This document shows, in pieces, positions 1-8,397 of a DNA stretch of 64,000 nucleotides; the first letter of the stretch is position 1; each line of letters begins with the position of its first letter. The stretch comes from Paenibacillus polymyxa (GTDB taxonomy: Bacteria; Bacillota; Bacilli; Paenibacillales; Paenibacillaceae). The translations under genes were made by a program, and so were the position numbers. The notes beneath the pieces are model-generated. The model did no database searches, was not told the origin of the DNA, and worked only from the letters and a program-made list of their open reading frames with translations. The stretch is from positions 2,976,001-3,040,000 of the forward strand of contig NZ_CP015423.1 of the NCBI RefSeq assembly GCF_001719045.1, read 5' to 3'.

Positions 1-6
1 CGCAGC

Positions 7-1356
7 ATGATTAAAAAGAGTGTGACTGCAGTCATGGTGCTTAATATGATGTATATGTCGGCATTGCCTGTTGTAGGCAATTTCGATTCGAGCGTGGCTA
101 CTTTTGCAGCTGGAGCGGCAACACAGGCAACCAATATTACGGGGACAGGTTCTATTAACCCCCCTAGTCTGGCACTACGTTCCGCCATTTTAATCGAGCC
201 TTCCACTGGGCAAGTATTGCTGTCTATGAATCCAGATGAGCCACTTCCACCAGCAAGTATGACTAAAATGATGACAGAATACATCGTGGCTGAACAGGTT
301 AAGCAAGGTAAACTCAAGTGGACGGATAAAGTTACGGTTAACGAGAATGCTTCTAAGAGCATTGGATCACGTATTTTTTTGGCTCAAGGGGATCAACATA
401 CGGTAGAAGAGCTTTATATTGCAATGGCGGTAGGTTCTGCTAATGATGCAACAGTAGCCCTTGCTGAACGCGTATCTGGAACTGAGCAGGACTTTGTAAA
501 ACTAATGAATGAAACAGCTCAGAGAATGGGCATGAAAAATACGTATTTTATCAACTCGACTGGTTTGGACCGTGGTGATATGCCGAAAGGCTTCCAGCCG
601 GATACAGACCGGGAAACTGTGATGACAGCGAGAGATGCAGCTACTCTGGCTGGTTACATCATTAAAGATCATCCAGATTACACACGATTTACGACAATTC
701 AATCTTACAAATTCCGTCCTACTGACAAGGCGCCAATTATTAACTATAACTGGATGCTAGAAGCAAACAAAAATATTACTAACTTTAGAAAGTTTGCTTA
801 CCCAGGTTTAGACGGGATGAAAACAGGCCACACGGCTAATGCTGGAAACTGTTTTACAGGAACCGCTGAACGCAACGGAATGCGTCTCATCAGTGTAGTT
901 ATGGGAGCTGATTCAGATGCACACCGTTTTACAGAGACAGCTAAAGTGCTGAACTATGGTTTTGATAATTTTGAAGTGAAGCAGGTTATTGCTCCAAAGA
1001 CGGTGGTTAAGGGTGTTGAGAATGTGCCAGTGACCAAAGGTACGGAAACAGAAGTACCGATCGTCACCAAGGATGCAGTAAGCTTTATCGTACCTAAGGG
1101 TGCGAGCAATCCTAAGGTAACCTTTACAACGAACATTACACCAGCAAGCTCTCTGGTGGCACCTTTGAAGCAAGGGGCCAAAGTCGGAACAATTACGTAC
1201 ACGTACAAGACAGACGGTGTGGATAAAGGGCAGACAAAAACCGTGGATCTGGTTACTACGACGGCAGTAGAAGAGGGCGGCTGGTTCCGAATGCTTTTCC
1301 GGGCAATCGGTGATTTCTTCGGAGATCTGTTCCAGGGAATTAAGAACCTCTTCTAA
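7..1356 (+). CDS. dacA: D-alanyl-D-alanine carboxypeptidase (PBP5-type)
   Basis: Low-molecular-mass penicillin-binding protein that removes the terminal D-Ala from peptidoglycan stem peptides outside the membrane. The three active-site motifs of the S11 family are visible: SMTK (Ser84, Lys87), SAN (144-146) and KTG (272-274). The N-terminus is a hydrophobic signal peptide, with likely cleavage after the Ala-rich stretch near residues 31-36. The last ~25 residues (GGWFRMLF... to the end) form an amphipathic helix of the kind that anchors PBP5 enzymes to the outer face of the membrane. Length (449 aa) is normal. Only six bases precede this ATG and the frame stays open to the window edge, so the true start and RBS cannot be checked. 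It precedes pdxST and serS, as in Bacillus subtilis. Confidence 0.95.
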   Translation: MIKKSVTAVMVLNMMYMSALPVVGNFDSSVATFAAGAATQATNITGTGSINPPSLALRSAILIEPSTGQVLLSMNPDEPLPPASMTKMMTEYIVAEQVKQGKLKWTDKVTVNENASKSIGSRIFLAQGDQHTVEELYIAMAVGSANDATVALAERVSGTEQDFVKLMNETAQRMGMKNTYFINSTGLDRGDMPKGFQPDTDRETVMTARDAATLAGYIIKDHPDYTRFTTIQSYKFRPTDKAPIINYNWMLEANKNITNFRKFAYPGLDGMKTGHTANAGNCFTGTAERNGMRLISVVMGADSDAHRFTETAKVLNYGFDNFEVKQVIAPKTVVKGVENVPVTKGTETEVPIVTKDAVSFIVPKGASNPKVTFTTNITPASSLVAPLKQGAKVGTITYTYKTDGVDKGQTKTVDLVTTTAVEEGGWFRMLFRAIGDFFGDLFQGIKNLF

Positions 1357-1415
1357 AAAAGCAAAGCTAGGCGATCTACCTTGTTTTTCATTACTTATTT
1401 TGCAGCTTGAAATGA

Positions 1416-1444
1416 TTGTGTATTTGGCATTCGTGCGGTAAAAT
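1416..1444 (+). promoter_or_regulatory. Candidate sigma-A promoter of pdxST
   Basis: TTGTGT (1416-1421), a 17-bp spacer and TAAAAT (1439-1444) lie about 45 bp upstream of the pdxS start. This is a good sigma-A match by eye and lies between dacA and the pdxS RBS (ATAGGAGG at 1473-1480). Confidence 0.55.
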
Positions 1445-1487
1445 ATTAAGTTAGAATCTAAACGTAACCCTTATAGGAGGCAACGAC

Positions 1488-2369
1488 ATGGAAACGGGAA
1501 CTTCGCGTGTAAAAAGAGGTATGGCAGAGATGCAAAAAGGTGGCGTAATCATGGATGTCATGAACGCTGAGCAGGCTAAAATTGCAGAGGCTGCAGGAGC
1601 TACAGCTGTAATGGCTCTTGAACGGGTGCCTTCGGATATCCGTGCAGCTGGTGGGGTTGCTCGTATGGCTGACCCAACGATTGTGGAAGAAGTTATGAAG
1701 GTTGTTTCTATTCCTGTTATGGCTAAGGCTCGTATCGGTCACTATGTAGAGGCAAAGGTACTGGAATCTCTCGGTGTTGACTATCTCGATGAAAGCGAAG
1801 TGCTGACACCTGCGGATGAAGTTTTCCATATTGATAAGCGGGAGTTCACCGTTCCATTTGTTTGTGGAGCCAAGGATCTGGGAGAAGCGCTGCGTCGTAT
1901 TGGTGAGGGTGCATCTATGATCCGTACGAAGGGCGAACCGGGGACTGGGAATATTGTTGAGGCCGTTCGGCATATGCGTTTTATCAATGGTCAAATTCGC
2001 AAGGTGCAAAACTTGTCGAAGGACGAGCTGTATGCAGAGGCGAAAAACCTCGGAGTTGCATATGAACTGCTGTTGGAAGTGCATGAGCTTGGCAAACTGC
2101 CAGTGGTCAATTTTGCAGCGGGTGGTGTAGCAACACCTGCCGATGCCGCGTTAATGATGCATTTAGGCGCTGATGGCGTCTTTGTAGGTTCTGGTATCTT
2201 CAAGTCGGATAGCCCTGAGAAGTTTGCACGTGCCATCGTGGAAGCGACCACTCATTATACGGATTACAAGCTGATTGCAGAAGTCTCCAAGAATTTGGGA
2301 ACTCCTATGAAAGGCATTGAAATTTCCAAACTGGCACCGCATGAGCGCATGCAGGATCGTGGTTGGTAA
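1488..2369 (+). CDS. pdxS: Pyridoxal 5'-phosphate synthase, synthase subunit PdxS
   Basis: Synthase subunit of the DXP-independent vitamin B6 pathway. It builds pyridoxal 5'-phosphate from ribose 5-phosphate, glyceraldehyde 3-phosphate and ammonia delivered by PdxT. The 293-aa protein is strongly conserved: [10 protein letters not shown] near the start, a [10 protein letters not shown] segment, an ARIGH motif around the catalytic lysine region, and a [12 protein letters not shown] phosphate-binding loop near the C-terminus. The start is fixed by a strong RBS (AGGAGG) seven bases upstream of the ATG. It is followed after about 16 bp by pdxT, with which it forms the 12+12 synthase complex in other bacteria. 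Confidence 0.97.
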   Translation: METGTSRVKRGMAEMQKGGVIMDVMNAEQAKIAEAAGATAVMALERVPSDIRAAGGVARMADPTIVEEVMKVVSIPVMAKARIGHYVEAKVLESLGVDYLDESEVLTPADEVFHIDKREFTVPFVCGAKDLGEALRRIGEGASMIRTKGEPGTGNIVEAVRHMRFINGQIRKVQNLSKDELYAEAKNLGVAYELLLEVHELGKLPVVNFAAGGVATPADAALMMHLGADGVFVGSGIFKSDSPEKFARAIVEATTHYTDYKLIAEVSKNLGTPMKGIEISKLAPHERMQDRGW

Positions 2370-2385
2370 GAAAGAAGGGACCGGC

Positions 2386-2952
2386 ATGAAAATAGGTGTA
2401 TTGTCGCTGCAAGGCGCTGTAGCTGAACATATACGTAGCGTTGAACGTGCGGGTGCGGAATGTATAGCGGTGAAGAAGATCGAACAGCTCAATGAGCTGT
2501 CCGGTCTTATCATTCCCGGTGGTGAAAGCACCACTATTGGTAAGCTAATGCGCAAGTATGATTTCATAGAGGCTATACGTCAGTTTTCCAATCAAGGCAA
2601 GCCTGTATTTGGCACTTGCGCGGGATTGATTGTACTGGCTAAAACGATTCAAGGACAGGAAGAAGCACATTTGGGACTCATGGATATTACAGTATCGCGT
2701 AATGCATTTGGTCGCCAAAGAGAGAGCTTTGAAACAGACTTGAACATTAAAGGGATTGACGAGCCGGTACGTGCTGTATTTATACGCGCGCCATTAATTC
2801 AGTCTGTTGGAACGGGAGTAGATGTGTTGTCTGAGTATAACGGCGAGATCGTGGCAGCCCGTCAGGGTCATTTGTTGGCTTCATCCTTCCATCCGGAGTT
2901 AACAGACGATTACCGGTTACATCAATATTTTGTGGATATGGTCCGCGAATAG
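2386..2952 (+). CDS. pdxT: Pyridoxal 5'-phosphate synthase, glutaminase subunit PdxT
   Basis: Class I glutamine amidotransferase subunit that hydrolyses glutamine and passes ammonia to PdxS. The 188-aa protein shows the GGEST oxyanion-loop motif (45-49), the nucleophile Cys78 in GTCAG and the His169/Glu171 pair in SFHPEL. I chose the ATG at 2386 because AAGAAGGGA lies just upstream and the protein then starts [10 protein letters not shown], as in homologues; an upstream ATG in the same frame would overlap pdxS. Cotranscription with pdxS is likely. Confidence 0.96.
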   Translation: MKIGVLSLQGAVAEHIRSVERAGAECIAVKKIEQLNELSGLIIPGGESTTIGKLMRKYDFIEAIRQFSNQGKPVFGTCAGLIVLAKTIQGQEEAHLGLMDITVSRNAFGRQRESFETDLNIKGIDEPVRAVFIRAPLIQSVGTGVDVLSEYNGEIVAARQGHLLASSFHPELTDDYRLHQYFVDMVRE

Positions 2953-2987
2953 TGAAAGTCAGGTTTGTAGTGTAGGAGGGATTACCT

Positions 2988-4271
2988 GTGTTAGATATAA
3001 AGATTTTACGTAATGAGCTTGGTCGGGTTGAGAAAGCTTTGCAGAACAGGGGGAAATCTCTGGATCTGATTAATGGTTTTACAGATCTGGATGTAAGCCG
3101 TCGTGAGTTACTTCAGGAAAGTGAAGGGCTCAAAAATCGTCGGAACGTGGTATCCGGTGAAGTAGCCAAGTTGAAGAAGAACAAGGAAAATGCGGATGAT
3201 CTTATTGCAGAAATGCGTCAAGTCTCCGATCGTATCAAAGAATTAGATGAGCAAGTACGCGAACTGGAAGTTCAGATCGATGAATTGGTGATGTCTATTC
3301 CGAATATTCCTAATGATACAGTACCTGTAGGTGCATCGGAAGAGGATAATGTAGAAATCCGTCGCTGGTCGGAGCCGCGCGAGTTTTCTTTTACACCCAA
3401 AGCGCATTGGGAATTGGCTCAGGATCTAGATATCCTTGATTTTGAGGCAGCAGCCAAGGTAACGGGTTCTCGTTTTACGTTCTACAAAGGACTGGGAGCA
3501 AGATTAGAGCGTGCGCTGATTAACTTTATGATGGATCTGCACAGCAGTGAGCATGGTTATGAAGAAATGCTTCCTCCATACATTGTAAATCGGGACAGCT
3601 TGTACGGAACGGGTCAACTTCCGAAGTTTGAAGAAGATTTGTTCAAGCTGCGTGATACTGAGTATTATCTCATTCCTACGGCTGAAGTTCCGGTAACGAA
3701 CTACCACCGTGAAGAGATTATGAATGCGGAGCAGCTTCCGAAATATTATGTGGCATACAGCTCTTGCTTTCGCTCGGAGGCAGGATCAGCAGGACGTGAT
3801 ACACGTGGCCTGATCCGTCAGCATCAGTTCAATAAGGTAGAGATGCTTAAGCTGGTTCACCCGGATACCTCTTATGAGGAATTGGAGAAAATGACGAATA
3901 ACGCTGAGCGTGTTTTACAGCTGCTCGGACTTCCATATCGCGTGCTGGCACTTTGCACTGGAGATATGGGTTTTACGTCTGCCAAAACGTACGATCTGGA
4001 AGTATGGTTGCCTGAGAGTGGCATGTACCGTGAGATTTCTTCCTGTTCAAATACGGAAGACTTCCAAGCGCGTCGTGCGAACATCCGGTTTCGTCCAGAT
4101 TCGAAGGCAAAGCCTGAATTTGTACATACGCTGAACGGTTCAGGATTGGCTGTAGGGCGGACTGTGGCTGCTATTTTGGAGAACTATCAGCAAGAGGACG
4201 GAAGCATCGTGATCCCAGAAGTGTTGCGTTCATACATGCGAGGCATTGAGGTTATTGCTCCTAAACAGTAA
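2988..4271 (+). CDS. serS: Seryl-tRNA synthetase
   Basis: Class II aminoacyl-tRNA synthetase that charges tRNA-Ser (and tRNA-Sec where present). The N-terminal ~100 residues form the long helical coiled-coil arm that holds the tRNA variable arm. Class II motif 2 ([15 protein letters not shown], residues ~260-275) and motif 3 ([10 protein letters not shown], residues ~382-391) are intact. Length is normal at 427 aa. The start is GTG, preceded by TAGGAGGG. Only 35 bp separate it from pdxT, too little for a T-box leader, so it is probably expressed from the pdx promoter. Its substrate tRNA-Ser is encoded about 90 bp downstream. Confidence 0.97.
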   Translation: MLDIKILRNELGRVEKALQNRGKSLDLINGFTDLDVSRRELLQESEGLKNRRNVVSGEVAKLKKNKENADDLIAEMRQVSDRIKELDEQVRELEVQIDELVMSIPNIPNDTVPVGASEEDNVEIRRWSEPREFSFTPKAHWELAQDLDILDFEAAAKVTGSRFTFYKGLGARLERALINFMMDLHSSEHGYEEMLPPYIVNRDSLYGTGQLPKFEEDLFKLRDTEYYLIPTAEVPVTNYHREEIMNAEQLPKYYVAYSSCFRSEAGSAGRDTRGLIRQHQFNKVEMLKLVHPDTSYEELEKMTNNAERVLQLLGLPYRVLALCTGDMGFTSAKTYDLEVWLPESGMYREISSCSNTEDFQARRANIRFRPDSKAKPEFVHTLNGSGLAVGRTVAAILENYQQEDGSIVIPEVLRSYMRGIEVIAPKQ

Positions 4272-4274
4272 GTG

Positions 4275-4303
4275 TTGCATTCTTAGAAGTTCTGTGGTAA
4301 AAT
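4275..4303 (+). promoter_or_regulatory. Candidate promoter of tRNA-Ser
   Basis: TTGCAT (4275-4280), a 17-bp spacer and TAAAAT (4298-4303) preceded by TG (extended -10 type). It starts right after the serS stop codon and lies 58 bp upstream of the mature tRNA. Confidence 0.55.
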
Positions 4304-4360
4304 AATTTTGTTGCGCCTGAGTATGTTTAAAAGGGAAGCAGCTTTATCCATTTACCACCT

Positions 4361-4446
4361 GGAGAGGTACCGAAGCGGTCATAACGGGGCGGTCTTGAAA
4401 ACCGTTAGAGTGCAAGCTCACATGGGTTCGAATCCCATCCTCTCCG
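4361..4446 (+). tRNA. tRNA-Ser (anticodon UGA)
   Basis: An 86-nt cloverleaf with acceptor strands GGAGAGG and CCTCTCC, discriminator G, anticodon loop CTTGAAA (anticodon TGA), a long class II variable arm (AGAGTGCAAGCTCAC) and a T-loop with GTTCGAATC. CCA is not encoded. The position after serS matches the B. subtilis trnSL-Ser locus. The 3' 58 nt are repeated at 7223-7280, so this gene may be the attachment site of an inserted element. Confidence 0.97.
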
Positions 4447-4496
4447 TCAGTTTAATAATTTCCTTGCTGCATAAGGATTTGTAGCAAGTATGATTG

Positions 4497-4538
4497 AAAC
4501 GCACTTTACCGTTGGATAGCGGTGTGGTGCGTTTTTTT
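4497..4538 (+). terminator. Rho-independent terminator after tRNA-Ser
   Basis: AAACGCAC pairs with GTGCGTTT, with an inner ACCG/CGGT stem, followed by a run of T. It ends the tRNA-Ser transcript but lies inside the putative island, not at the old tRNA 3' flank. Confidence 0.8.
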
Positions 4539-4582
4539 GTGTTCGTGACCGTTGGATAAACATCTGACGGAGGTATAGGATT

Positions 4583-4813
4583 ATGAATACAAACACGGGG
4601 GGCAAACCGCGTAAACGCGGGCAGCGGAAGAATAGTTTGGACATTCCCCAGCGGTTTCTCGACCGTCTGAGTCCATCGGTTTTGGAAACGTCTCGGGTGG
4701 CGCAGGATGAGAGAGCGAGCGTATCGCCTGAGATTCTGACACTGGAGGGGCTGTTCAAACGCTATTACACCGCATACTCTATTTTTTTCATACATCAGTT
4801 TGCAGGCCCATAA
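4583..4813 (+). CDS. Hypothetical protein, possibly truncated
   Basis: A 76-aa ORF with a good RBS (GGAGGTATAGG) just before the ATG. The N-terminus is basic (KPRKRGQRK), the middle is polar, and the last ~13 residues turn hydrophobic and aromatic (YSIFFIHQF). I do not recognise it. The abrupt change of character near the end suggests that it could be the 5' part of a longer gene joined to unrelated sequence. The neighbouring LysR gene converges on it with a 31-bp gap. Confidence 0.35.
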   Translation: MNTNTGGKPRKRGQRKNSLDIPQRFLDRLSPSVLETSRVAQDERASVSPEILTLEGLFKRYYTAYSIFFIHQFAGP

Positions 4814-4844
4814 TCAATTGCAACTAATATCTCGACAGGTCAGA

Positions 4845-5729
4845 TCATTGTATTCCAAATATATCTTGCAGATAGTTATCAAGAATACGAAGGGGCTCGT
4901 GTAAAGCTTGGTTTGGAAACTTATGAGTTACCTTATAGCATATTCTTGGAGGCACCGATACCGATAGTTTCTGAAGAACAAAATCTCCCATCCGCATCAT
5001 ATGTGCGCCAATCGAAGCGGGAACTATCGACCATTGTCTGGCGTCCTTCAAAAAAGTAGTGATGAGTCCCGCTGAGTCCAGATGAACACGGGACGGGCAA
5101 AGAGGGTCCCACCACTGGTCATGTCTGAATTGAAACTCTCTATTCCAATTTATGAAGACTTCGTCTTGCGCCGCCAATTCTTCCATTTCAACAGTATCTC
5201 CGGCCTGCCGCCCCGACACAGCCAGGCGCAACAGCATCATTTCTTCAGTAAAAAACGGTTTAACAGTGACACTAGGCGACACGATTTCTCGCACCACAAA
5301 CGCCACATCCATCTCGCGCCGCTCAATACTATCAAAAGCTTCCTGAGTATGCTGCGTACGAATTTGCAGTCGGATGGACGGGGTATGCTGATTAAGCATT
5401 CTATATACAGGAGGCAAAACAAATTGACTTATACTTTCGGCAGCGCTTATTGCCAGACTTAACTGCGAACCGCTAGCCTGCAAGATTTGTGTTTCCCTCC
5501 AGAGAGCATCCCATCTTTCCGCAATGCTAAAAAAGTTTTCCCCTTTTGGGGTCAGACTGGTTTTGGGTGCCCCTTTTCTTCGCTCAACCAAAAGGCCACC
5601 CATTTCCTGTTCCAATGTCTTTAACCGATAGCTCACCGTAGCTTGTGACAGGTGCAGCAATTCGGCCGCTTTGCTTATACTCTCGGTCCGTACGATAGCT
5701 AAAAACGCTTCAATCCCAGGAAAATACAT
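4845..5729 (-). CDS. LysR family transcriptional regulator
   Basis: A 294-aa LysR-type regulator with an N-terminal winged helix-turn-helix (ISKAAELLHLSQATVSYRL, residues ~17-36) and a type 2 periplasmic-binding-like effector domain. The start at 5729 is chosen because GAGGAGG lies seven bases upstream; a longer reading would add 14 residues without an RBS. It lies inside the tRNA-Ser island. The dehydrogenase at 6104 is divergent but separated by a gene remnant, so control of that gene is possible but unproven. The inducer is unknown. Confidence 0.88.
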   Translation of the reverse strand: MYFPGIEAFLAIVRTESISKAAELLHLSQATVSYRLKTLEQEMGGLLVERRKGAPKTSLTPKGENFFSIAERWDALWRETQILQASGSQLSLAISAAESISQFVLPPVYRMLNQHTPSIRLQIRTQHTQEAFDSIERREMDVAFVVREIVSPSVTVKPFFTEEMMLLRLAVSGRQAGDTVEMEELAAQDEVFINWNREFQFRHDQWWDPLCPSRVHLDSAGLITTFLKDARQWSIVPASIGAHMMRMGDFVLQKLSVSVPPRICYKVTHKFPNQALHEPLRILDNYLQDIFGIQ

Positions 5730-5869
5730 AGAATACCTCCTCAATATATAGAAATGATTAATATAGTTCACAAAATATTTGAGTTTTACAACATTATTCT
5801 TTATGTTTAAAATTATCTTTAATAAAGACGAGGGGTCAAATTTTATTATAGTGCGTTTTCATATTCCCA

Positions 5870-6040
5870 GGTATTCATGCCGGTAATATTGGTTGTAAGG
5901 TAGCGCAGCGTCTTGGAAACTTTGAGGCATATGGTCCGATCCTGCAGCGCCTAAATGCACCGATCAATGACCTTTCAAGAGGTTTTACTGCCGATGAAGT
6001 CTATAATATGGAAATAATTACTTCTTCCTCAAAAGGATAA
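5870..6040 (+). pseudogene. C-terminal remnant of a phosphate acetyltransferase (Pta/EutD) gene
   Basis: Reading 5870-6040 gives 56 residues ending in a stop, including GNIGCKVAQRLGNFEAYGP, NAPINDLSRG and a DEVYN element. These match, from memory, the conserved C-terminus of phosphate acetyl/butyryltransferases, which transfer acyl groups between CoA and phosphate. The catalytic N-terminal ~270 residues are absent: an in-frame TAG lies at 5849-5851 and the sequence before it is AT-rich and unrelated. No start codon or RBS fits. It is best read as a deletion scar inside the island. Confidence 0.7.
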
Positions 6041-6103
6041 AATGAAGATCATCAAACGGGTTTTCTTCGAAGAATGGTATAGGTAATGAAAGGTGGTTTA
6101 GCA

Positions 6104-7051
6104 ATGAAGATTCTCATAGTTGGCTATTTTAGCGAGACCTCGAAATCAAATATTGTAAGGTATTTTCCTCAAGACTGGAATGTTGTAATTGTCCCGCCCG
6201 GAAAAGAAATGCTGCATCATATTGAAGATTGCCAGGTAATTATTCCTGAACATATTAAAGTGGATCACAGCCTGCTTTCTATCGCAAAAAAATTAAAATT
6301 GGTACAGACGGGTGCAGGATTTGATAATGTAGATGTCCCTGCCTGTACACAGCTCGGCATTTGGGTGGCCAATGCTGCAGGAGTGAATGCACAGGCAGTG
6401 GCCGAGCACGTAATGGCACTGATATTGTCTTATTATAAAAACATACCGTTTCTTGATACTTTCATGAAAAACAGGATGGATGAAAATCAATTGGACTATA
6501 CAGGGAGTGAATTAAAAGGCAAAACGATTGGAATTATCGGTTTGGGCGCTATCGGAAAAAAAGTAGCTGCATTTTGCAGGGTTTTTGATATGAATGTGCT
6601 GGCTTATGCGAGAAATGCTCTTGTACAATCTGACGGTTTTGTGAAAATGACGGATTTCGATACTCTTGTAAGCACATCGGATATAGTCAGTGTACATGTA
6701 CCCTTGAATCAACAAACCAAACAACTGATCAACAAAGCGGCATTCAAGAAAATGAAGAATACCGCTCTTTTTATCAATACAGCCCGCGGCGGGATTGTCA
6801 ACGAAAGAGACTTGATTGATGCATTAAAAAACGGGGATATTTCAGGCGCATGCCTGGATGTGTTTGAATCTGAACCGCTTCCTATTGACAGTGAGCTCCG
6901 GAATCTGAGTAATGTGATACTTACTCCCCATACAGCAGGAATGCCTGATGGTCGAAAATTTCATAAAAAAAGATATGATTTCTTTATAAACAATATAAAA
7001 CGTGTAGAAAATGGTGAAGAGCCTGAAAGCAAGCTCAATCAGTTATTATAG
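6104..7051 (+). CDS. D-2-hydroxyacid dehydrogenase (NAD-dependent, phosphoglycerate dehydrogenase-like)
   Basis: A 315-aa cytoplasmic oxidoreductase of the D-isomer-specific 2-hydroxyacid dehydrogenase family. The NAD-binding GLGAIG motif is at 146-151 and the catalytic triad Arg228 (NTARGG), Glu257 (FESEP) and His276 (TPHTAG) is complete. The start at 6104 is preferred because AAAGGTGG sits seven bases upstream; a start at 6086 would place that RBS inside the gene. The substrate cannot be told from the sequence. It is alone in its orientation within the island, after the pta remnant, and its codons look more AT-rich than those of the flanking core genes. Confidence 0.88.
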   Translation: MKILIVGYFSETSKSNIVRYFPQDWNVVIVPPGKEMLHHIEDCQVIIPEHIKVDHSLLSIAKKLKLVQTGAGFDNVDVPACTQLGIWVANAAGVNAQAVAEHVMALILSYYKNIPFLDTFMKNRMDENQLDYTGSELKGKTIGIIGLGAIGKKVAAFCRVFDMNVLAYARNALVQSDGFVKMTDFDTLVSTSDIVSVHVPLNQQTKQLINKAAFKKMKNTALFINTARGGIVNERDLIDALKNGDISGACLDVFESEPLPIDSELRNLSNVILTPHTAGMPDGRKFHKKRYDFFINNIKRVENGEEPESKLNQLL

Positions 7052-7222
7052 TTTTGGTGCAATAAAAATGAGCTATCGGGGCAGCTCCGTGCACCTGGTT
7101 GCCTCCAGATAATGGCAAGGGGACACGGCAGCGTTGCAGACAGGCCAGCAGTTGTAGCGGTTCTTGCATTAGACTTCACAAACCCAGTCATACCAAGGCT
7201 CGGCGGCTTTTCATAGGTAGTA

Positions 7223-7280
7223 GCGGTCTTGAAAACCGTTAGGATGCAAGCCCGCATGGGTTCGAATCCCATCCTCTCCG
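7223..7280 (+). pseudogene. 3' fragment of tRNA-Ser (candidate att site)
   Basis: 58 nt from the anticodon stem to the discriminator base, matching 4389-4446 at 54 of 58 positions. All four differences fall in the variable arm. The 5' half of a tRNA (acceptor and D arm) is missing, since the sequence upstream has no GGAGAGG. It cannot be a functional tRNA. The clustered differences suggest that the two copies derive from different tRNA-Ser alleles rather than a recent duplication. Confidence 0.85.
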
Positions 7281-7299
7281 CCATATTCTAAAATAAACC

Positions 7300-7376
7300 A
7301 AGCCATTCAAATACGACTAGCTGGTACATTAGGTTTTATATACTAATGATCAGGAATCGTGAAGAATGGCTTTTTT
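7300..7376 (+). terminator. Rho-independent terminator
   Basis: AAGCCATTC (7300-7308) pairs with GAATGGCTT before a T run (to 7376), with an inner ATTAG/CTAAT stem. It may be the original terminator of tRNA-Ser, now displaced behind the island. Confidence 0.65.
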
Positions 7377-7429
7377 GTTGTATAAAAAGCCTGTTTTTTT
7401 CACACGTTATCAGATGTGGAGGTGCTGGC

Positions 7430-7771
7430 ATGAATCGAGAAATGACAGTAGATCAGCAAAAGCTGGTAGAGGCCTGGCAGGAACAACTGCCGATTCTTTT
7501 GAATTCAGGGGACAAATCACAGGTACAGGCAGATGAAGCTGACAACCGGGCTATACGGATCCATATCGAGGTAGAAGGCCGACAAATGTACTCCTTTGAT
7601 TTTGCATGTACTTATGTAGACTCCCGGGAAGTACAGGTTAGCTTAGTCGATGTAGAACGGGACGGACAGTCTGTGGATGAACGAACAGATATCATTCAGC
7701 AGTTAGTGTCCGATTATACTCGGCATATTCACCAATGTGCCCAAACATTACAGTCATTGACGCACTCGTAG
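7430..7771 (+). CDS. Conserved hypothetical protein, 113 aa
   Basis: A soluble, acidic 113-residue protein with no signal peptide, transmembrane segment or motif that I recognise. The start at 7430 is chosen because GGAGGTG lies six bases upstream; an earlier ATG at 7346 has no RBS and would overlap the terminator. The composition (alternating hydrophobic residues in IHIEVEGRQMYSFDF and a C-terminal helix) suggests a small alpha/beta domain. The gene at 7800 follows after 28 bp in the same direction, so the two may be cotranscribed. Confidence 0.65.
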   Translation: MNREMTVDQQKLVEAWQEQLPILLNSGDKSQVQADEADNRAIRIHIEVEGRQMYSFDFACTYVDSREVQVSLVDVERDGQSVDERTDIIQQLVSDYTRHIHQCAQTLQSLTHS

Positions 7772-7799
7772 GTCATGAAGGAATGAGGAGGAAGACTAC

Positions 7800-7970
7800 A
7801 TGACAAAAGCCAAAAACGGTCTGGATAAAAACCTGTCTAACATTGTTGATGATTTGGAGCAACGCCCAGTTAATAGTCATCAGGCACAGCAAGTGCAGCA
7901 GGATCGTAATGATCGCCGTCATCAGGATTCACTAAATCACGATAAAACGGAAGATCTACACCATCTATAG
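7800..7970 (+). CDS. Small hydrophilic protein, 56 aa, possibly sporulation-related
   Basis: A 56-aa ORF with a strong RBS (GAGGAGGAAG) just upstream of the ATG. It is rich in Gln, Asp, Asn, Arg and His (QAQQVQQDRNDRRHQD) and lacks hydrophobic segments. I do not recognise the family. The size, the composition and the position immediately before an sspP homologue suggest a small spore protein, but that is inference from context. Confidence 0.6.
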   Translation: MTKAKNGLDKNLSNIVDDLEQRPVNSHQAQQVQQDRNDRRHQDSLNHDKTEDLHHL

Positions 7971-8042
7971 TCCTATTTTAAATGGTAATAAACGGATTCG
8001 TTGATGTACCACAAATATAGACTGAGAATGGAGGATGCATAA

Positions 8043-8198
8043 ATGGGCAAGCCTAAAGCCATTCCTGTACCCGAAGCACAGGATTCTGGTGGAAGTAACG
8101 AAAAGCGGGAGCGTAGTCATCAGCAAGAGCCGTTATCCGGTTCCAAGAAGGTGAAACAGCGGAATCACGTGGATCATCATAATAGAGAAGGCTCATAA
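8043..8198 (+). CDS. sspP: Small acid-soluble spore protein P (SspP/CotL-like)
   Basis: A 51-aa basic protein. Its segment PLSGSKKVKQRNH matches, from memory, the conserved core of B. subtilis SspP (PLSGSKKVKNRNH), a minor small acid-soluble protein of the spore core. In B. subtilis such genes are expressed in the forespore. The N-terminal ~28 residues are variable and Pro/Glu/Gln-rich. The RBS (GGAGG at 8029-8033) is nine bases upstream. A terminator follows at 8239. Confidence 0.8.
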   Translation: MGKPKAIPVPEAQDSGGSNEKRERSHQQEPLSGSKKVKQRNHVDHHNREGS

Positions 8199-8238
8199 GC
8201 AGGCAGACCTTTCTCCTAAAATATATTGCATAGTGTAA

Positions 8239-8269
8239 GACACCCTGGTAAGAGAGCCAGGGTGTCTTT
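8239..8269 (+). terminator. Rho-independent terminator after sspP
   Basis: GACACCCTGG pairs with CCAGGGTGTC around an 8-nt loop, followed by a short T-rich tail. Confidence 0.8.
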
Positions 8270-8397
8270 GTGCTTATTGTAAGAAAATTTTCCAATAAGT
8301 GTTTCGCCGTTTGAGAATATGAGTTAAAATAGGAGGTGTGTATTTTTTTTAGTTAGCATAAAAAAGGGGTTAATTACGAGAGGAGAGAATCTACACA

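Larger units (their letters stand above)
4389..7280. mobile_element. Candidate tRNA-Ser island, about 2.9 kb, no integrase seen
   Basis: The block is bounded by the 3' 58 nt of tRNA-Ser (4389-4446) and a second copy of those 58 nt (7223-7280) in the same orientation, with 54 of 58 bases identical by direct comparison. Between them lie a short unknown ORF, a LysR gene, a phosphotransacetylase gene remnant and a dehydrogenase. Direct repeats of a tRNA 3' end are the usual footprint of a tyrosine-recombinase element. A long-stem terminator at 7300-7376, just beyond the second copy, may be the original tRNA-Ser terminator. No integrase gene is present, so the element would be a degraded remnant. 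Confidence 0.55.

Noticed and set aside
4418..4795. Minus-strand ORF covering the tRNA-Ser, containing the phrase RMGFEP
   Set aside because: This is the well-known spurious translation of the antisense of tRNA-Ser; the same phrase appears in the minus-strand frame over the fragment at 7223-7280.
7039..7284. Minus-strand ORF of 81 codons
   Set aside because: It begins inside the tRNA-Ser fragment and has no RBS or protein-like composition; the region is better read as non-coding island sequence.
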